This document shows, piece by piece, positions 26,246 to 35,620 of a stretch of 64,000 nt of DNA; position 1 is the stretch's first letter; each line of letters opens with the position of its first letter. Location of the stretch: contig NC_063171.1 of assembly GCF_023159225.1 (NCBI RefSeq), positions 39,773,378 to 39,837,377 on the forward strand, read 5' to 3'. The notes under the pieces are model-generated. The model was not told where the DNA came from. It was given only the letters and a program-made list of their open reading frames with translations, and made no database searches. Source of the stretch: Perognathus longimembris pacificus. Taxonomy: Eukaryota; Chordata; Mammalia; Rodentia; Heteromyidae. Position numbers and translations under genes: made by a program.

Positions 26246-26464
26246 TGGCGGCCAACTTCTGCTTTCACTTGCATGATATTTTGTTTTCTTTGGGATTATT
26301 CTGTTGTTTTTTTTCTAACTTCCTAAGTTGACATAACTAATTAATTTTCAATTATTAAAAAATTTTAATATAGGCAATTTAAGGCTATGAATTGTACTTG
26401 AAATATCACTTTGGCTATTTTCCAAAGCCTTTTCATTATTATACAGTTTAAAAGTATCTTTTGC

Positions 26465-26890
26465 CAGGTGCTGGTGGCTCATGCCTATAATCTTAGCTAC
26501 TCTGGAGGCTGAGGTCTAAGGATTATGGTTTGAAGCCAGCCTGAGGAGGAAAGTCTGTGAGACTCCAATTAACTACCAGAAGACCAGAAGTGGAGCTGTG
26601 GCTCAAAGTAGTAGAATGCTAGCCTTAAGCAAAAAAGCTCAGGGACAGTGCCCAGGCCCTGAATTCAAGCCCCATGATCAAGCAAAAAAAGAAGAAAAAA
26701 AAAAAGCTAATCAGGAGGTTAAGATAGGAGGCTCAAAAAGCCAGTCCAGGCAGAAAAGTTTGGGAGACTCTTATCCTCAATTAACCAAAAAGCCAGAAGT
26801 GGAGTTGTGGCTCAAGTGGTAGAGCCCCAGCCCTGAACACAAAAGCTCAAGGATAGCGCCCAAGCCCTGAGTTTAAGCCTCAATAATAGT
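26465..26890 (+). repeat. Two sense B1-like composite SINEs
   Basis: 26465-26690 is full length; 26700-26890 lacks most of its head. Each ends with the shared tRNA-like module. Confidence 0.82.
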
Positions 26891-26919
26891 GGGCCCTGAA
26901 TTTAAACTCAATAATAGCA

Positions 26920-27065
26920 GAAGAAAAGAAAAAAAGGAAGGAAGAAAGAAAGAAAGGAAAGGAAGGAAGGAAGGAAGGAAGGAAGGAAGGAAGGAAGGAA
27001 GGAAGGAAAGAAGGAAGGAAGGAAGGAAGGAAGGGGAAGGAAAAGAAAGAAAGAAGACAAGGAAG
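26920..27065. repeat. (GGAA)n microsatellite
   Basis: Imperfect GAAA/GGAA repeat extending the A-rich tail of the preceding SINE. Confidence 0.9.
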
Positions 27066-27075
27066 ATGAAGAAGA

Positions 27076-27458
27076 AAACTTAGGCATGGGAGCAGAATAT
27101 GTGTAATCCCAGCCCTTGGGAAGTCATGGAGGCCAAGGCAGGATTGTTGTTCAAGGTCAGCCTACACAACAAACCTGAATCAAAGAGGAGAAAATAAAAC
27201 CCAGGCACTGGTGGCTCATACCTGTGATCTTAGCTACTCAGGAAGCTGAGATATGAGGATCTTGGTTTGAAGCCCAGGCAGGAAAGTCTGTGAGGTTCTT
27301 ATCTCTAGTTAACGCCTACTAAAAGAGCCAGAAGTGGAGCTATGTGAGCAAAAGCAGCTCAGGGACAGTGCCCAGGCCCTGAGTTCAAGCCCCTGGACTG
27401 GCGCGTGTGCGCACATGCTCAAGCATGCGCACACACATGCACATACATACACACAAAT

Positions 27459-27490
<32 letters not shown>

Positions 27491-27600
27491 AGACTGGGCA
27501 TGATGCTTGCAATCTCAACACTTGCTGAGCGGCAAGGAGATTAAGAGTTCAAAGCCAGCCTTGGCTACATAGTAAGACTCTGCCTCAAAAAAATCCCCCA
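27076..27600 (+). repeat. Classical B1, B1-like composite, (CA)n(GA)n, classical B1
   Basis: 27076-27200 is a monomeric B1 (gtgtaatcccagcccttggg). 27203-27405 is a B1-like composite. 27406-27490 holds CA and GA repeats. 27491-27600 is a second monomeric B1 (agttcaaagccagccttggc). Confidence 0.8.
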
Positions 27601-27824
27601 AACTAAAAATCAACAAAAAAATAAGCCTGATAGATGATGTGTACATATTTTGAAACATCACATTGAACTTCAAAAGTATATGATCATTATGTGGCAATTT
27701 AAGTAATAATTTAAAAAGAAGGTTTGAGTTTGCTGATGCCCAGTAACAAATCTGTGTAACAGGAATAGCTTCCCAACGGTTTCAAGTGGAATATGAGGGT
27801 GGAAAGTCTGCCGCCTTTTGTTTA

Positions 27825-27934
27825 GTTTTGTTTTTGTGCTGGTTCAGGGTTTGAACTCTAGGCCTGGGCTCTGTCCTTGAGTTTTCATCCTCAAGGCTAG
27901 CACTTTACCATTTGAACCACAGCTTCCCTTCAGG

Positions 27935-27984
<50 letters not shown>

Positions 27985-28100
27985 TTAATTGGAGATAAGA
28001 GTCTTCATGGACTTTTCTGCCTGGGCAGACTTCAAACCAGAATCCCAGATCTCAGCCTCCTGAGTAGCTAGGATTATAGGCCTGAGCCCCTGGTGCCAGG
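27825..28100 (-). repeat. B1-like composite with internal (TG)n
   Basis: Antisense; a 43-bp GT repeat at 27941-27983 interrupts the element between its two modules. It ends about 100 bp before exon U3. Confidence 0.85.
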
Positions 28101-28203
28101 TTTGGGTGGCTGGGCTGTAAAGAAGGGATAAGCAGTGGGAAATCAAAGAACATAAGGGAAAGGTGGACACAACTTTGGTATGAGAACTCTCGATGTGTTC
28201 TAG

Positions 28204-28321
28204 GCTCAGGGCTCCTGTCACCCATCTGCTGGCTCTTTGCACCACTGGACCCGTGGCATGCTTTCCAAGTCTGTTTCCATGAGTAGCTTCAGTTACCTCT
28301 TGGACTATTCAGATTCAGATG
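28204..28321 (+). CDS. ARHGEF2: ARHGEF2 upstream alternative exon U3
   Basis: It follows gtgttctag and ends at CAGATG|GTGAGTG. Starting phase 0 as U2 requires, it gives 39 open codons: AQGSCHPSAGSLHHWTRGML then SKSVSMSSFSYLLDYSDSD. In-frame ATGs at 28258 and 28279 could start translation if a promoter lies directly upstream, giving MLSKSVSMSSFSYLL. The acceptor's pyrimidine tract is weak, so an alternative first exon is possible here. It is separated from U2 by 9.4 kb of repeat-filled intron. Confidence 0.62.
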
Positions 28322-28859
28322 GTGAGTGAAAGTGGGGAGCAAAGTGCTGGTGGCCCCTTCCCTGGCCCATCTCACCCTCCAAGTCCTCAGAGCCAGGTCC
28401 ACATGTCCTGGATTATCTCCACCTACTCACCCTTGGACCCCAGCCCCCAGATGTCTTTATTCAAATGAAAGCTCTTAATTCCAGGGTTTGGCCTGGTTAG
28501 ACACCTCTTGCCAATGAAAGGCTGGGGACATCGGACAAAGTCAGGCTTTCTAAATCTCCCATCGCCAAGATGCAATACTGGGAGCTCACTGTGAAACCTC
28601 AGTCCTCCCCATTCACTGAAACAGGACTAAAATATCAGGCTCCAGTATCCTTCATCTAACCCTGGTTCCTAAGTTCTCTAGTTGTGCGGTGATCAGACCC
28701 CGCCCTCCATCCTTGCTCCCCGGTGCCCGCCCTCAGGAATGGCGTCACCTGCACCTGCAGCCTGGGAACCTGATCCAGGTGGAGGGGGTGGGGGAGGCCG
28801 CCCTGGGCGCTTTTGTCTGGCTTTAACTGGACACTTCTCTTTTCCTTTTGTGTTAGCAG

Positions 28860-28899
28860 GGAATCTGTCCCATTCCTCTTGCACTGACCTCAGCAAACG
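28860..28899 (+). CDS. ARHGEF2: ARHGEF2 upstream alternative exon U4 (40 nt)
   Basis: A very short exon after a strong pyrimidine tract, ending at AAACG|GTGAGT. Joined to U3 it reads G-NLSHSSCTDLSK-R with both end codons split correctly. The acceptor is a NAGNAG type (ttagcag at 28853-28859): use of the first AG would add one Ala. It is recognisable only through frame continuity between U3 and U5. Confidence 0.62.
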
Positions 28900-30049
28900 G
28901 TGAGTTTGGTGGGGGGGGGGGGACTTGTAGTTCACAGGCCTAGATGCGGGAGGAGCGATGGGTCTAGGCTATGGGGTTTTGTAGTCCCCAAGGGTCTCTC
29001 GGCTTCCTGAAACACTATTTTCCTGAACATTTCGGATTAAATATCAGATATCATTCTCCCTGAGAGCTGCACAGGATTTATCCTTGGGATGGAGGAGAGA
29101 TTAGGGGATGAAAAGAACTAAAAGAATGGGAGTTGTTTATTATTGTTAATGACACAAAGGTGAGCGGGCAGATCAGCTGATTGACAGCCTTATGCCGAGG
29201 TAGTGACCAAGGACTATGGATGGGCTTTGGATGACTCGGATAAATGACCAATGAGAAGAGAGCTGGAGCTGGATGAGGGCTATAGAACTCCCAGAAGAGG
29301 GTAGGACCTTGAAGCACAAGCTCAGGGAAAGGAGGTGGAGGCTGGGAGATTCCAGTAACTATGTAAATAAGCATGCAAAATCAGCACCTGTTTATTTGGC
29401 ATGTGTGGCTGAAGATTCATTTGAGTGAGACAGTCCTCTAACTTTGGCTAGGAGAGAGCAAGTAATGGGCCCTTTAAGATATCAGGCTCTGATTTGTGGT
29501 CCTGAAAATTCTCTAGCTGACACATCCTTCTGGCTCTCTGTTTGGGATTAGCTCATGGGATGGGGCTGATGAAATCCCAGGAAATTCAGTCTTTATTGGC
29601 TGTAGGCCCAGAGGCTCTTTCCAAACAGCAAGGGTCTACACAAGGCTCTTGTTCCGAGAGGGGAAAATGCCCCCCTAGAGGGCTCTCACCCATCCACTTC
29701 CGTTGGAGAGCCACAGAAGGGAGTTTGGGCCCTCCCATCCGGAGCCTGGCTTAGGTAGGAAGGGGAGTCTGCAGTTTGTCTGGGAGGAGCCTGGAGGAGT
29801 TTCCTCTTAAATAGAGGGGCCTGGAAAGCTGAAGTATCCACATCCAGGAAGCTCTAGGAGGTGAAGGTCGTTTTTCTCCCTTTTGTCCCTCACCCCTTCC
29901 CCCCCCCCCCCCCCAGAGTCTTTCCTCCTGTTTCCAGGCCCTCTCTGCAGGTCATGGGCCCATCACCCTCTGCTTCTCAGGGAGTACTTGTTTCTTCTTT
30001 TCCAGCTCTGTCTTTCCCATCCCCTCACAACTTCCTTTTCTCTCTGCAG

Positions 30050-30143
30050 CTGTAGCCAGCTGGAAGGGGACTCAGGTGTCTGGGCAGGCTCTTCCCTGCG
30101 GCGGACCTTCAGCTTCCTCTTGAGCATGACGGGCAAAACCAAG
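30050..30143 (+). CDS. ARHGEF2: ARHGEF2 upstream alternative exon U5
   Basis: It follows cttttctctctgcag and ends at AAAACCAAG|GTAGGA. It completes the Arg from U4 and encodes CSQLEGDSGVWAGSSLRRTF and SFLLSMTGKTK, ending phase 0. This matches the phase-0 start of the C1 exon at 44589, so the junction would read [22 protein letters not shown] is a basophilic kinase-type site. Splicing would skip the CpG-island first exon. Confidence 0.7.
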
Positions 30144-30519
30144 GTAGGAGTTAGCCTGGGAAGCAGGAGGCCCAGACCTGCTGTCCTCCTGCTTCCCTTC
30201 TTTCCCATCTCTCCATGCCACCCCTCCCCAACTCTCCCTATTAGAGAAGCAGGGAGATGACTCAAATTTTAAGAGGACAGGTTACCTCTCTCCAAACTTC
30301 TGTGTCTCAGTAAATCACCTTTTCTTTGCTTCCCACGCCCCCCACCCCCCAACGCCTCCAGCTCAGCCAGCTGTGAACAGCTGCAAGAGGAAATGGGCCA
30401 AGAGCCTCAGGAGCCCTCCTCTCACTTTAGACCTCACCTCGTTAAAAGAGGTGAGCGGCAGAAATCTTGCCTGTTGGACAGAATAATGATAATAATTACA
30501 GCGATACTTTTTAACTTCT

Positions 30520-30612
30520 TCATAGAGTATTAGTTTGCAAAGTGCTTTTACACTCATAATTTTATGGGTGGGTATTACAGCTGAAAGAGTTGAAATAAGA
30601 CCATAGGTGGAA
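30520..30612 (+). repeat. MIR relic
   Basis: tttgcaaagtgcttttacac then ataattttatgggtgggtat matches the MIR core region. Confidence 0.55.
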
Positions 30613-31132
30613 TGGAAGCTAGGAAAGTCTATGATTATGAAGCACAAGCACACTGTGCCTGTGTGGCCCTATGAGTTCTGATCCCAGGAAATGAAGCCCC
30701 ACCGCTCTCCTTTCCTCAGCTCTGCTGAATTCAGGAGCTCTGACTACAGCCCAAATTCATTTCATTTCCACTTTATTTAGTAGCAGAACAAACTACTCCT
30801 CCCTTCCCTCTCCTGGGTACCCAAACACATTTTCTAACCGTGGATGGTCTCTGAGCATGGGGAAGAATCCTTAGAGTAGACACCATCCTATTCACTTGTA
30901 AGAGTGCAGAAGATTTTTTTCTCAAGGCCAGGGCCCTGTGGGTGGGTGGAAGAAGGTAGAGAGATAAGCAGGTCTGTTGTTAGCACCTTCTCCTACAGGC
31001 CATGGATAACTTGAGACTGAGAGAGGCATGACATGGTGTGTCTTGGAATGTTTCAGAAAAGCAGGTGGGGAATTTTTAAAACCACGTGACAGGGTGACCC
31101 TTGGGCAGGTGAGACAAAAAGAATTCTGTCTG

Positions 31133-31352
31133 GGGGCTGGGAATATGGCCTAGTAGCAAGAGTGCTTGCCTCGTATACATGAAGCCCTGGGTTCGATTCC
31201 TCAGCACCCATGTATAGAAAAGGCCAGAAAGTGGCTCTGTGGCTCAAGTGGCAGAGTGCTAGCCTTGAGCAAAAAGAAGCCAGGGACGGTGCTCAGGCCC
31301 TGAGTCCAAGGCCCAGGACTGGCAAAAAAAAAAAAAAAAAAAAAAAAAAAAG
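31133..31352 (+). repeat. ID-dimer SINE, young
   Basis: Sense with about 30 A in the tail. Flanked by agaattctgtc (31119) and ggaattctgtccc (31351), a target-site duplication. Confidence 0.93.
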
Positions 31353-31924
31353 GAATTCTGTCCCTTGGAGGAGCAGGGATCTCTGGCAAACAAAACAGAG
31401 CTCTCCAGGTTCAAGCTCTCCCTACCCACAGACTCTGTTAGTTCAACTGTAGGAGAGTCTCAAGAGAACCCCTCTTTTCCTCTGGTGGGGCTAAGGCAAG
31501 TGTTTGTACTGCCCGGAGCCATCCACGTTCCCACCAGGCTGCATTTGTTCACCCTTGGCCTTAACAGCCAGGTAGGAGCTTAGGTAACCTGAGAAAGGAA
31601 AGCATGGGCAGAGGCTTTGGAGCTCAAACAGAGAACGGGAAAGAGGCAGAATAAGTCAGGATATTGCCCCCCTCAGCCTTTCTGCAACCTGTTCTGGGCC
31701 TGTCTTCCTCTATTTCTCTCTTGCCAGCCCTGTTTGCCCCCCTCCTACCTCACGAATGCGTGTACCTCTTCCTCCTCTTGTGCCCACTTCAGGCCAGGGG
31801 GCATAGCAGGTCAACATCAGGGTGGGGCTGGAGGGCCACTCAGGCAGGAAGGCAGTGAGGGGGTGTGTGTGCTCATTTCTGCCTCCTTGACTGGCACTGT
31901 AGTTGGCCAGGTACTTTCTTGTAT

Positions 31925-32035
31925 CAACGGCAGCAAAGGTTAAGTATTTTTAATTGCCACTTCCCAGGCCAGCTAAACTTGAGGCTGGGTTATGTATCTA
32001 AGATCTCACAGTGAATATGAGGTGGGACTTCCATT
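31925..32035 (+). repeat. MIR relic
   Basis: Degenerate core ending tctaagatctcacagtgaat, resembling MIR 'aaggtcacacagctagtaag'. Confidence 0.4.
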
Positions 32036-32975
32036 CTACATGGCCTCTGCGTCTCTCAGTCACTCAGCAGATCAGCCACCTTCTATCAGCCTCTGCGACC
32101 TAAACGCCCCCTCCCACAGTGCAGAAGGTGCAGAGGAATCAGAAGGAAGGCAGGCTTGTAATGGGAAGTGTCCAGTTTGGGTGCACCGAGCTGTAGGCCC
32201 TTTGTTCCTTTCCTGGCTAAGCCTCTGGCAACTAAGTCCTTCCCTGAGGCGTCCTCTCTAGCACTGAAATGAGAGGAATGCATTTTGTCTAGCTAAACAA
32301 ACTAAAGATGGTGGCCACTTCAGATTCTGGAGGAAATTTTTGGCTTTGTGCATCTAACTTCTTTCTGTCTCTTTCTCCCTTTCTCTCCTCCCCCTCCCTC
32401 CCTTTTTTTCCATAATGGCTTTGAGCACAGGGCTTTGTGCTTGCTTGGCAGGCACTCTACCACTCACTTATGCCACACCTCTAACCCTTTCATACTTTAG
32501 ATATGGTTTGTCATTTTTGTCTGGAATCTGCCTCAGACCTTGATCCACCGACTAATTTAGGGACTCCTGCATAGGTGGGGTCACACCACATATAGTAGTG
32601 AAATACTCATCACCATACCAGGCTTAATGCTGGACGTGGGGGCTTGCTAAATGTTTGACCGTTCTGGCCTTTTGTGTGTGTATGATTCTCCTGATCTCTA
32701 CCTATCAAGTAGCTTAATTCACGGCCATCAGCCTAAAATAATACCTAAATAATATTTCTTGAAAATGTGGAAAATATCACTGGATAGAAGTGATGAAAGT
32801 TGGAATGAAAAAGGGGATTAGGAAAGTGGGGGACACCCAAGAGAAAGTATTCATTGCTTCAGAGGACACAAAGAATGAAAACTGAGTCCAGCTGCAGGCT
32901 TAGCTCAGTAAATACAGGTTAAATATTTAAAGGTAGAACAGTTTTCCACTTCCCCTTCCTCTCCCCACACTTTTT

Positions 32976-33190
32976 TTTTTTTTGCCAGTCCTAGGGCTTG
33001 AACTCAGGGCTTGGGTGCTCTCTCTACCACTTGAGCCACAGCATCAATTCTGGCTTTTTCTGTGATCAACTGGAGATAAGAGTCTCACAGACTTTCCTGC
33101 CCAGGCTAGCTTCAAACCATGATCCTTTATATCCCAGCTTCCTGAGTAGCTAAGACTACATGCATGAGCCATTGATGCTGGCCTCTTCCT
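32976..33190 (-). repeat. B1-like composite SINE
   Basis: Antisense; gccagtcctagggcttgaac to catgagccattgatgctggc. Confidence 0.83.
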
Positions 33191-34599
33191 CTTATTTAGG
33201 GGGCACAGAGTGAGGCTCAGGGTAACAAATAGCACATGGGATGGAAAGCAGACTGAAGACTGCGTTGGGAGCCTTTTTTCTTTAAAGATCTATACTGAGT
33301 ACTGAAGACTCTCAGAGTCTGGGATTCAAGTTGGCTTATTAGATACCCAGGAGGAGTCTGGCTCTTTAAGATTCTGTCCTCAGCTTTCAGCATCCTCCAC
33401 TCCAGGCCTGGGAGAAAAGCTGAGGTCCCAGTCTAACCCAGGTCTCTAGGTCCCCAGTGGGTGGAACCATGAGGCCAGAATCTCAGTGTCTTGCTGGCTG
33501 GTTTTAAATTTAGTACATTCCTCAACTTTGGCTGACCACTGTGGGGAGGTAAGTCTGGAGTTCTGGGGCCAGGAACCTCAGGATGGCTAGTTTGGGGGAG
33601 TTCTGAGGTCCTTCCCATAGGTACTAGCCTGAAGGAACCAGTCCTGACCTGGGAAAGTCCTTTCTGCTTCTAACCATCATCCAGCATGGACTGAGCATGG
33701 CTTGTTCGCTCTCCTTTCTTCTGCCCTTTGCTATATAAGGATTATCAACAGGAGAATGGGTGCAGGAGGAGAAGAAAGTTGCTAGGCAAGAGAGGGGGGC
33801 AGGGGAGCAGTGTGGGGTTGGTGCTGGGGTGAGGAGCCCAACCAGCTCACCCAGTGGTGAGGCAGTGGAGCCTAAAATAGAGGCAGAGGCTAAAATTGGC
33901 ACCTATAAGAGTGCTGAGTTGGGCTTGAAACCTGCAGCTTGGACCTGCCCAAAGCTGGGCCTGGAGCTGTTAGATCTGAGTTGGGTGGCTGGGCCTTTTC
34001 TCCCTCCCTTCTTCCCCTAAACCAGCAATTTAAATGCCCTGTCTAAAGTTCTAAAGTTCTGATATGACAGAGAAACGGGAGGCCCCAGGGGATGAAATGA
34101 ATTTCAATGTCAGTGATTACAGTTAAGTTTGGAGGAAGAGTTTTCCAGCCCAGGTTGGGGCAAAAGGTCCAGAAAGATGAATGCTTCCACGTCACCCTCC
34201 TCCTCCTCCTCCTCCTCCTCCTCCTCAGACAGACAGACCCATGATACGCTTTGCTGGATCCTGAGAGGGTTACTTCCTGGTCTTCTGGTTCTTGGGGCTA
34301 GACATATGGTGGGACTTGCTAAATTTCCTAGCCTCTGGAAAGATAGCCAGTTCTCACCTTCTTCATCCACCGTAGTAGCTGGCGGAGGCGGAGCTAGGAG
34401 GAGGATGAGCAGTGTGTGGTCCAGAAGGCCTGGGGTGGGGTGGGGTGGGGGGGGAGGCTTGTGGAAGAATACTCTCAATTGTTTTACTTTTCCTCTCCTT
34501 CACAACTAACTACGCAAGCCCGGGGGCTTCTAGTGCTGTCATTTTTTTTTTTTTTTTTTGCCCTCTCTGCTACCCCCTGCCCCCAATCGTGGGAGGGGG

Positions 34600-35620
34600 T
34601 GGGGGCGTGTCTGTCAGTGCTGGCTGGCCCCAGGTTCCCGGGGAGGAGCGGGGGTGCAGATGGTACCCTTCGGTCCGGGGCGGCGGGCAGGGGGAGGGGA
34701 AGGGGGAGAACCCGAGTCCAGCCGGGCCTGCGGGACCGGGCACCACCAGTGGGGTTTAGGGAAACGCATGGCGAAGCGGCGGCGGCCCGGGGCTAGAGGG
34801 CGCCCCCAGGTGCAAGCGCGGAAGCCCCGCGGAGGGGCCCCCCGGCACCCGTCTGGGGACACCCCCCGATCTCTCCCCACGCTCCCCCACCCCCCACCCC
34901 CGGCGGCCCCCACACGCCCGGCGTCCCGTCCCGTCCCGGGCACCGGTCCCCCGCCCTCCGCCCCGCCTCCCCCCCCTTCCTGAGCTCGGCGGCGGGGGGG
35001 AGGAGACAAGGGTTTGAGGAACTGGCGCTCGCTCGCTCGCTCGCTCGGTGCCGGGCGCGGGGAGTCAGACTTCCTGTCCGCGTGCGGGGCGGACCCCTCC
35101 CCCGCCTCCCTCCCCCCCGCCGCCGCCGCGGACGCCGGGTCAGCGCCCCCGTCCTCCCGTCCCCCCACCCCCCCCCACCGGCGGCCCACCTAGGATTATG
35201 TCTCGGATCGAATCCCTCACCCGCGCGCGGATCGACCGGAGCCGAGAGCTGGCGAGCAAGGTGGGCCGGGGTCCGCGCGCCCTCCGCGCCTTCCGCGCCG
35301 TCCCCCCGGGCGGGGCGCCCCGGCGGGCCGCGCGCCCCAGGCTCCGCGAGCGCTTTCCGGGCGCCGGGGCCGGGCGGAGCGGCGGAGCGGCGGGACGGGG
35401 CGGGTGGGTGGGGACTGAGCGCGCGTGGGGAGGGGGCCGGGGGAGCCGGGGCGCAGACCCGCGCCTCGCTCCCGCCCCTGCCGCGCCGAGTCCGGGCTGG
35501 GACCCGCGAGAGGGCGGGCCTGGGGTGCGGCGGGCCTCGATCCGGCGGGACTGCGCCTTCCGAGCCGCTCGGGAGAAAGTTGCTCGGGTAAGGGACCGAG
35601 CGGGAAGAGGGTGGGGAGCG
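34600..35620 (+). promoter_or_regulatory. ARHGEF2: CpG island promoter of canonical ARHGEF2
   Basis: About 1 kb of very GC-rich, CpG-rich sequence surrounds the canonical first coding exon, in sharp contrast to its AT-richer flanks. It contains repeated GCTCGCTCGC units just upstream of the likely start region (about 35026-35046), many GGGCGG/GGGGCGG Sp1-type boxes and no TATA box. This is typical of a broad, constitutive promoter. The transcription start cannot be fixed from sequence alone; it lies somewhere upstream of the ATG at 35198. Confidence 0.8.
35198..35260 (+). CDS. ARHGEF2: ARHGEF2 canonical exon 1 (coding part)
   Basis: It encodes residues 1-21, [20 protein letters not shown] plus Lys, the recognised start of canonical GEF-H1. 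The ATG has A at -3, a good Kozak context. The exon ends in GCAAG|GTGGGC at phase 0. The frame stays open for 50 codons upstream of this ATG, but it contains no other ATG in that stretch, so this ATG is the natural start. The next exon is 9.3 kb away. Confidence 0.95.

Larger units (their letters stand above)
22015..26460 (-). mobile_element. Old antisense L1 (LINE-1) relic, shattered by SINEs
   Basis: Between SINE copies, the unique segments line up as consecutive pieces of an antisense L1 ORF2/3' region. They include the 'ttctttgtatattctgaaca' type stretch (23200-23220), 'tgcttttctgcatttgctga' (23587-23607), 'aaagacattggcccatactt' (24839-24858), 'attcagattttctc' (25317-25330) and 'atttatttcattgacttctg' (25804-25823). 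No intact frame remains. The identification rests on remembered L1 phrase similarity. Segments are roughly 22015-22230, 22850-22945, 23170-23720, 23840-24150, 24395-24600, 24790-24900, 25107-25475, 25685-25850 and 26240-26460. Confidence 0.7.
30144..35197 (+). other. ARHGEF2: Region between U5 and the CpG-island exon
   Basis: Mostly unique sequence with few SINEs (31133-31350 sense ID-dimer, 32976-33190 antisense B1 composite) and MIR relics near 30520 and 31930. A TATA/CArG-like box ctatataagg lies at 33731-33740, and a (TCC)n run ends in cag near 34226. No exon can be supported. The low SINE density suggests regulatory content, by inference. Confidence 0.45.

Noticed and set aside
29800..29830. 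TATA-like cttaaataga upstream of exon U5
   Set aside because: Single weak motif, no initiator or first exon boundary that could be supported.
34129..34509. Ser-rich open frame starting MEEEFSSPGWGK
   Set aside because: The Ser run is a (TCC)n repeat; no donor in frame with ARHGEF2 was found and codon use is unremarkable.
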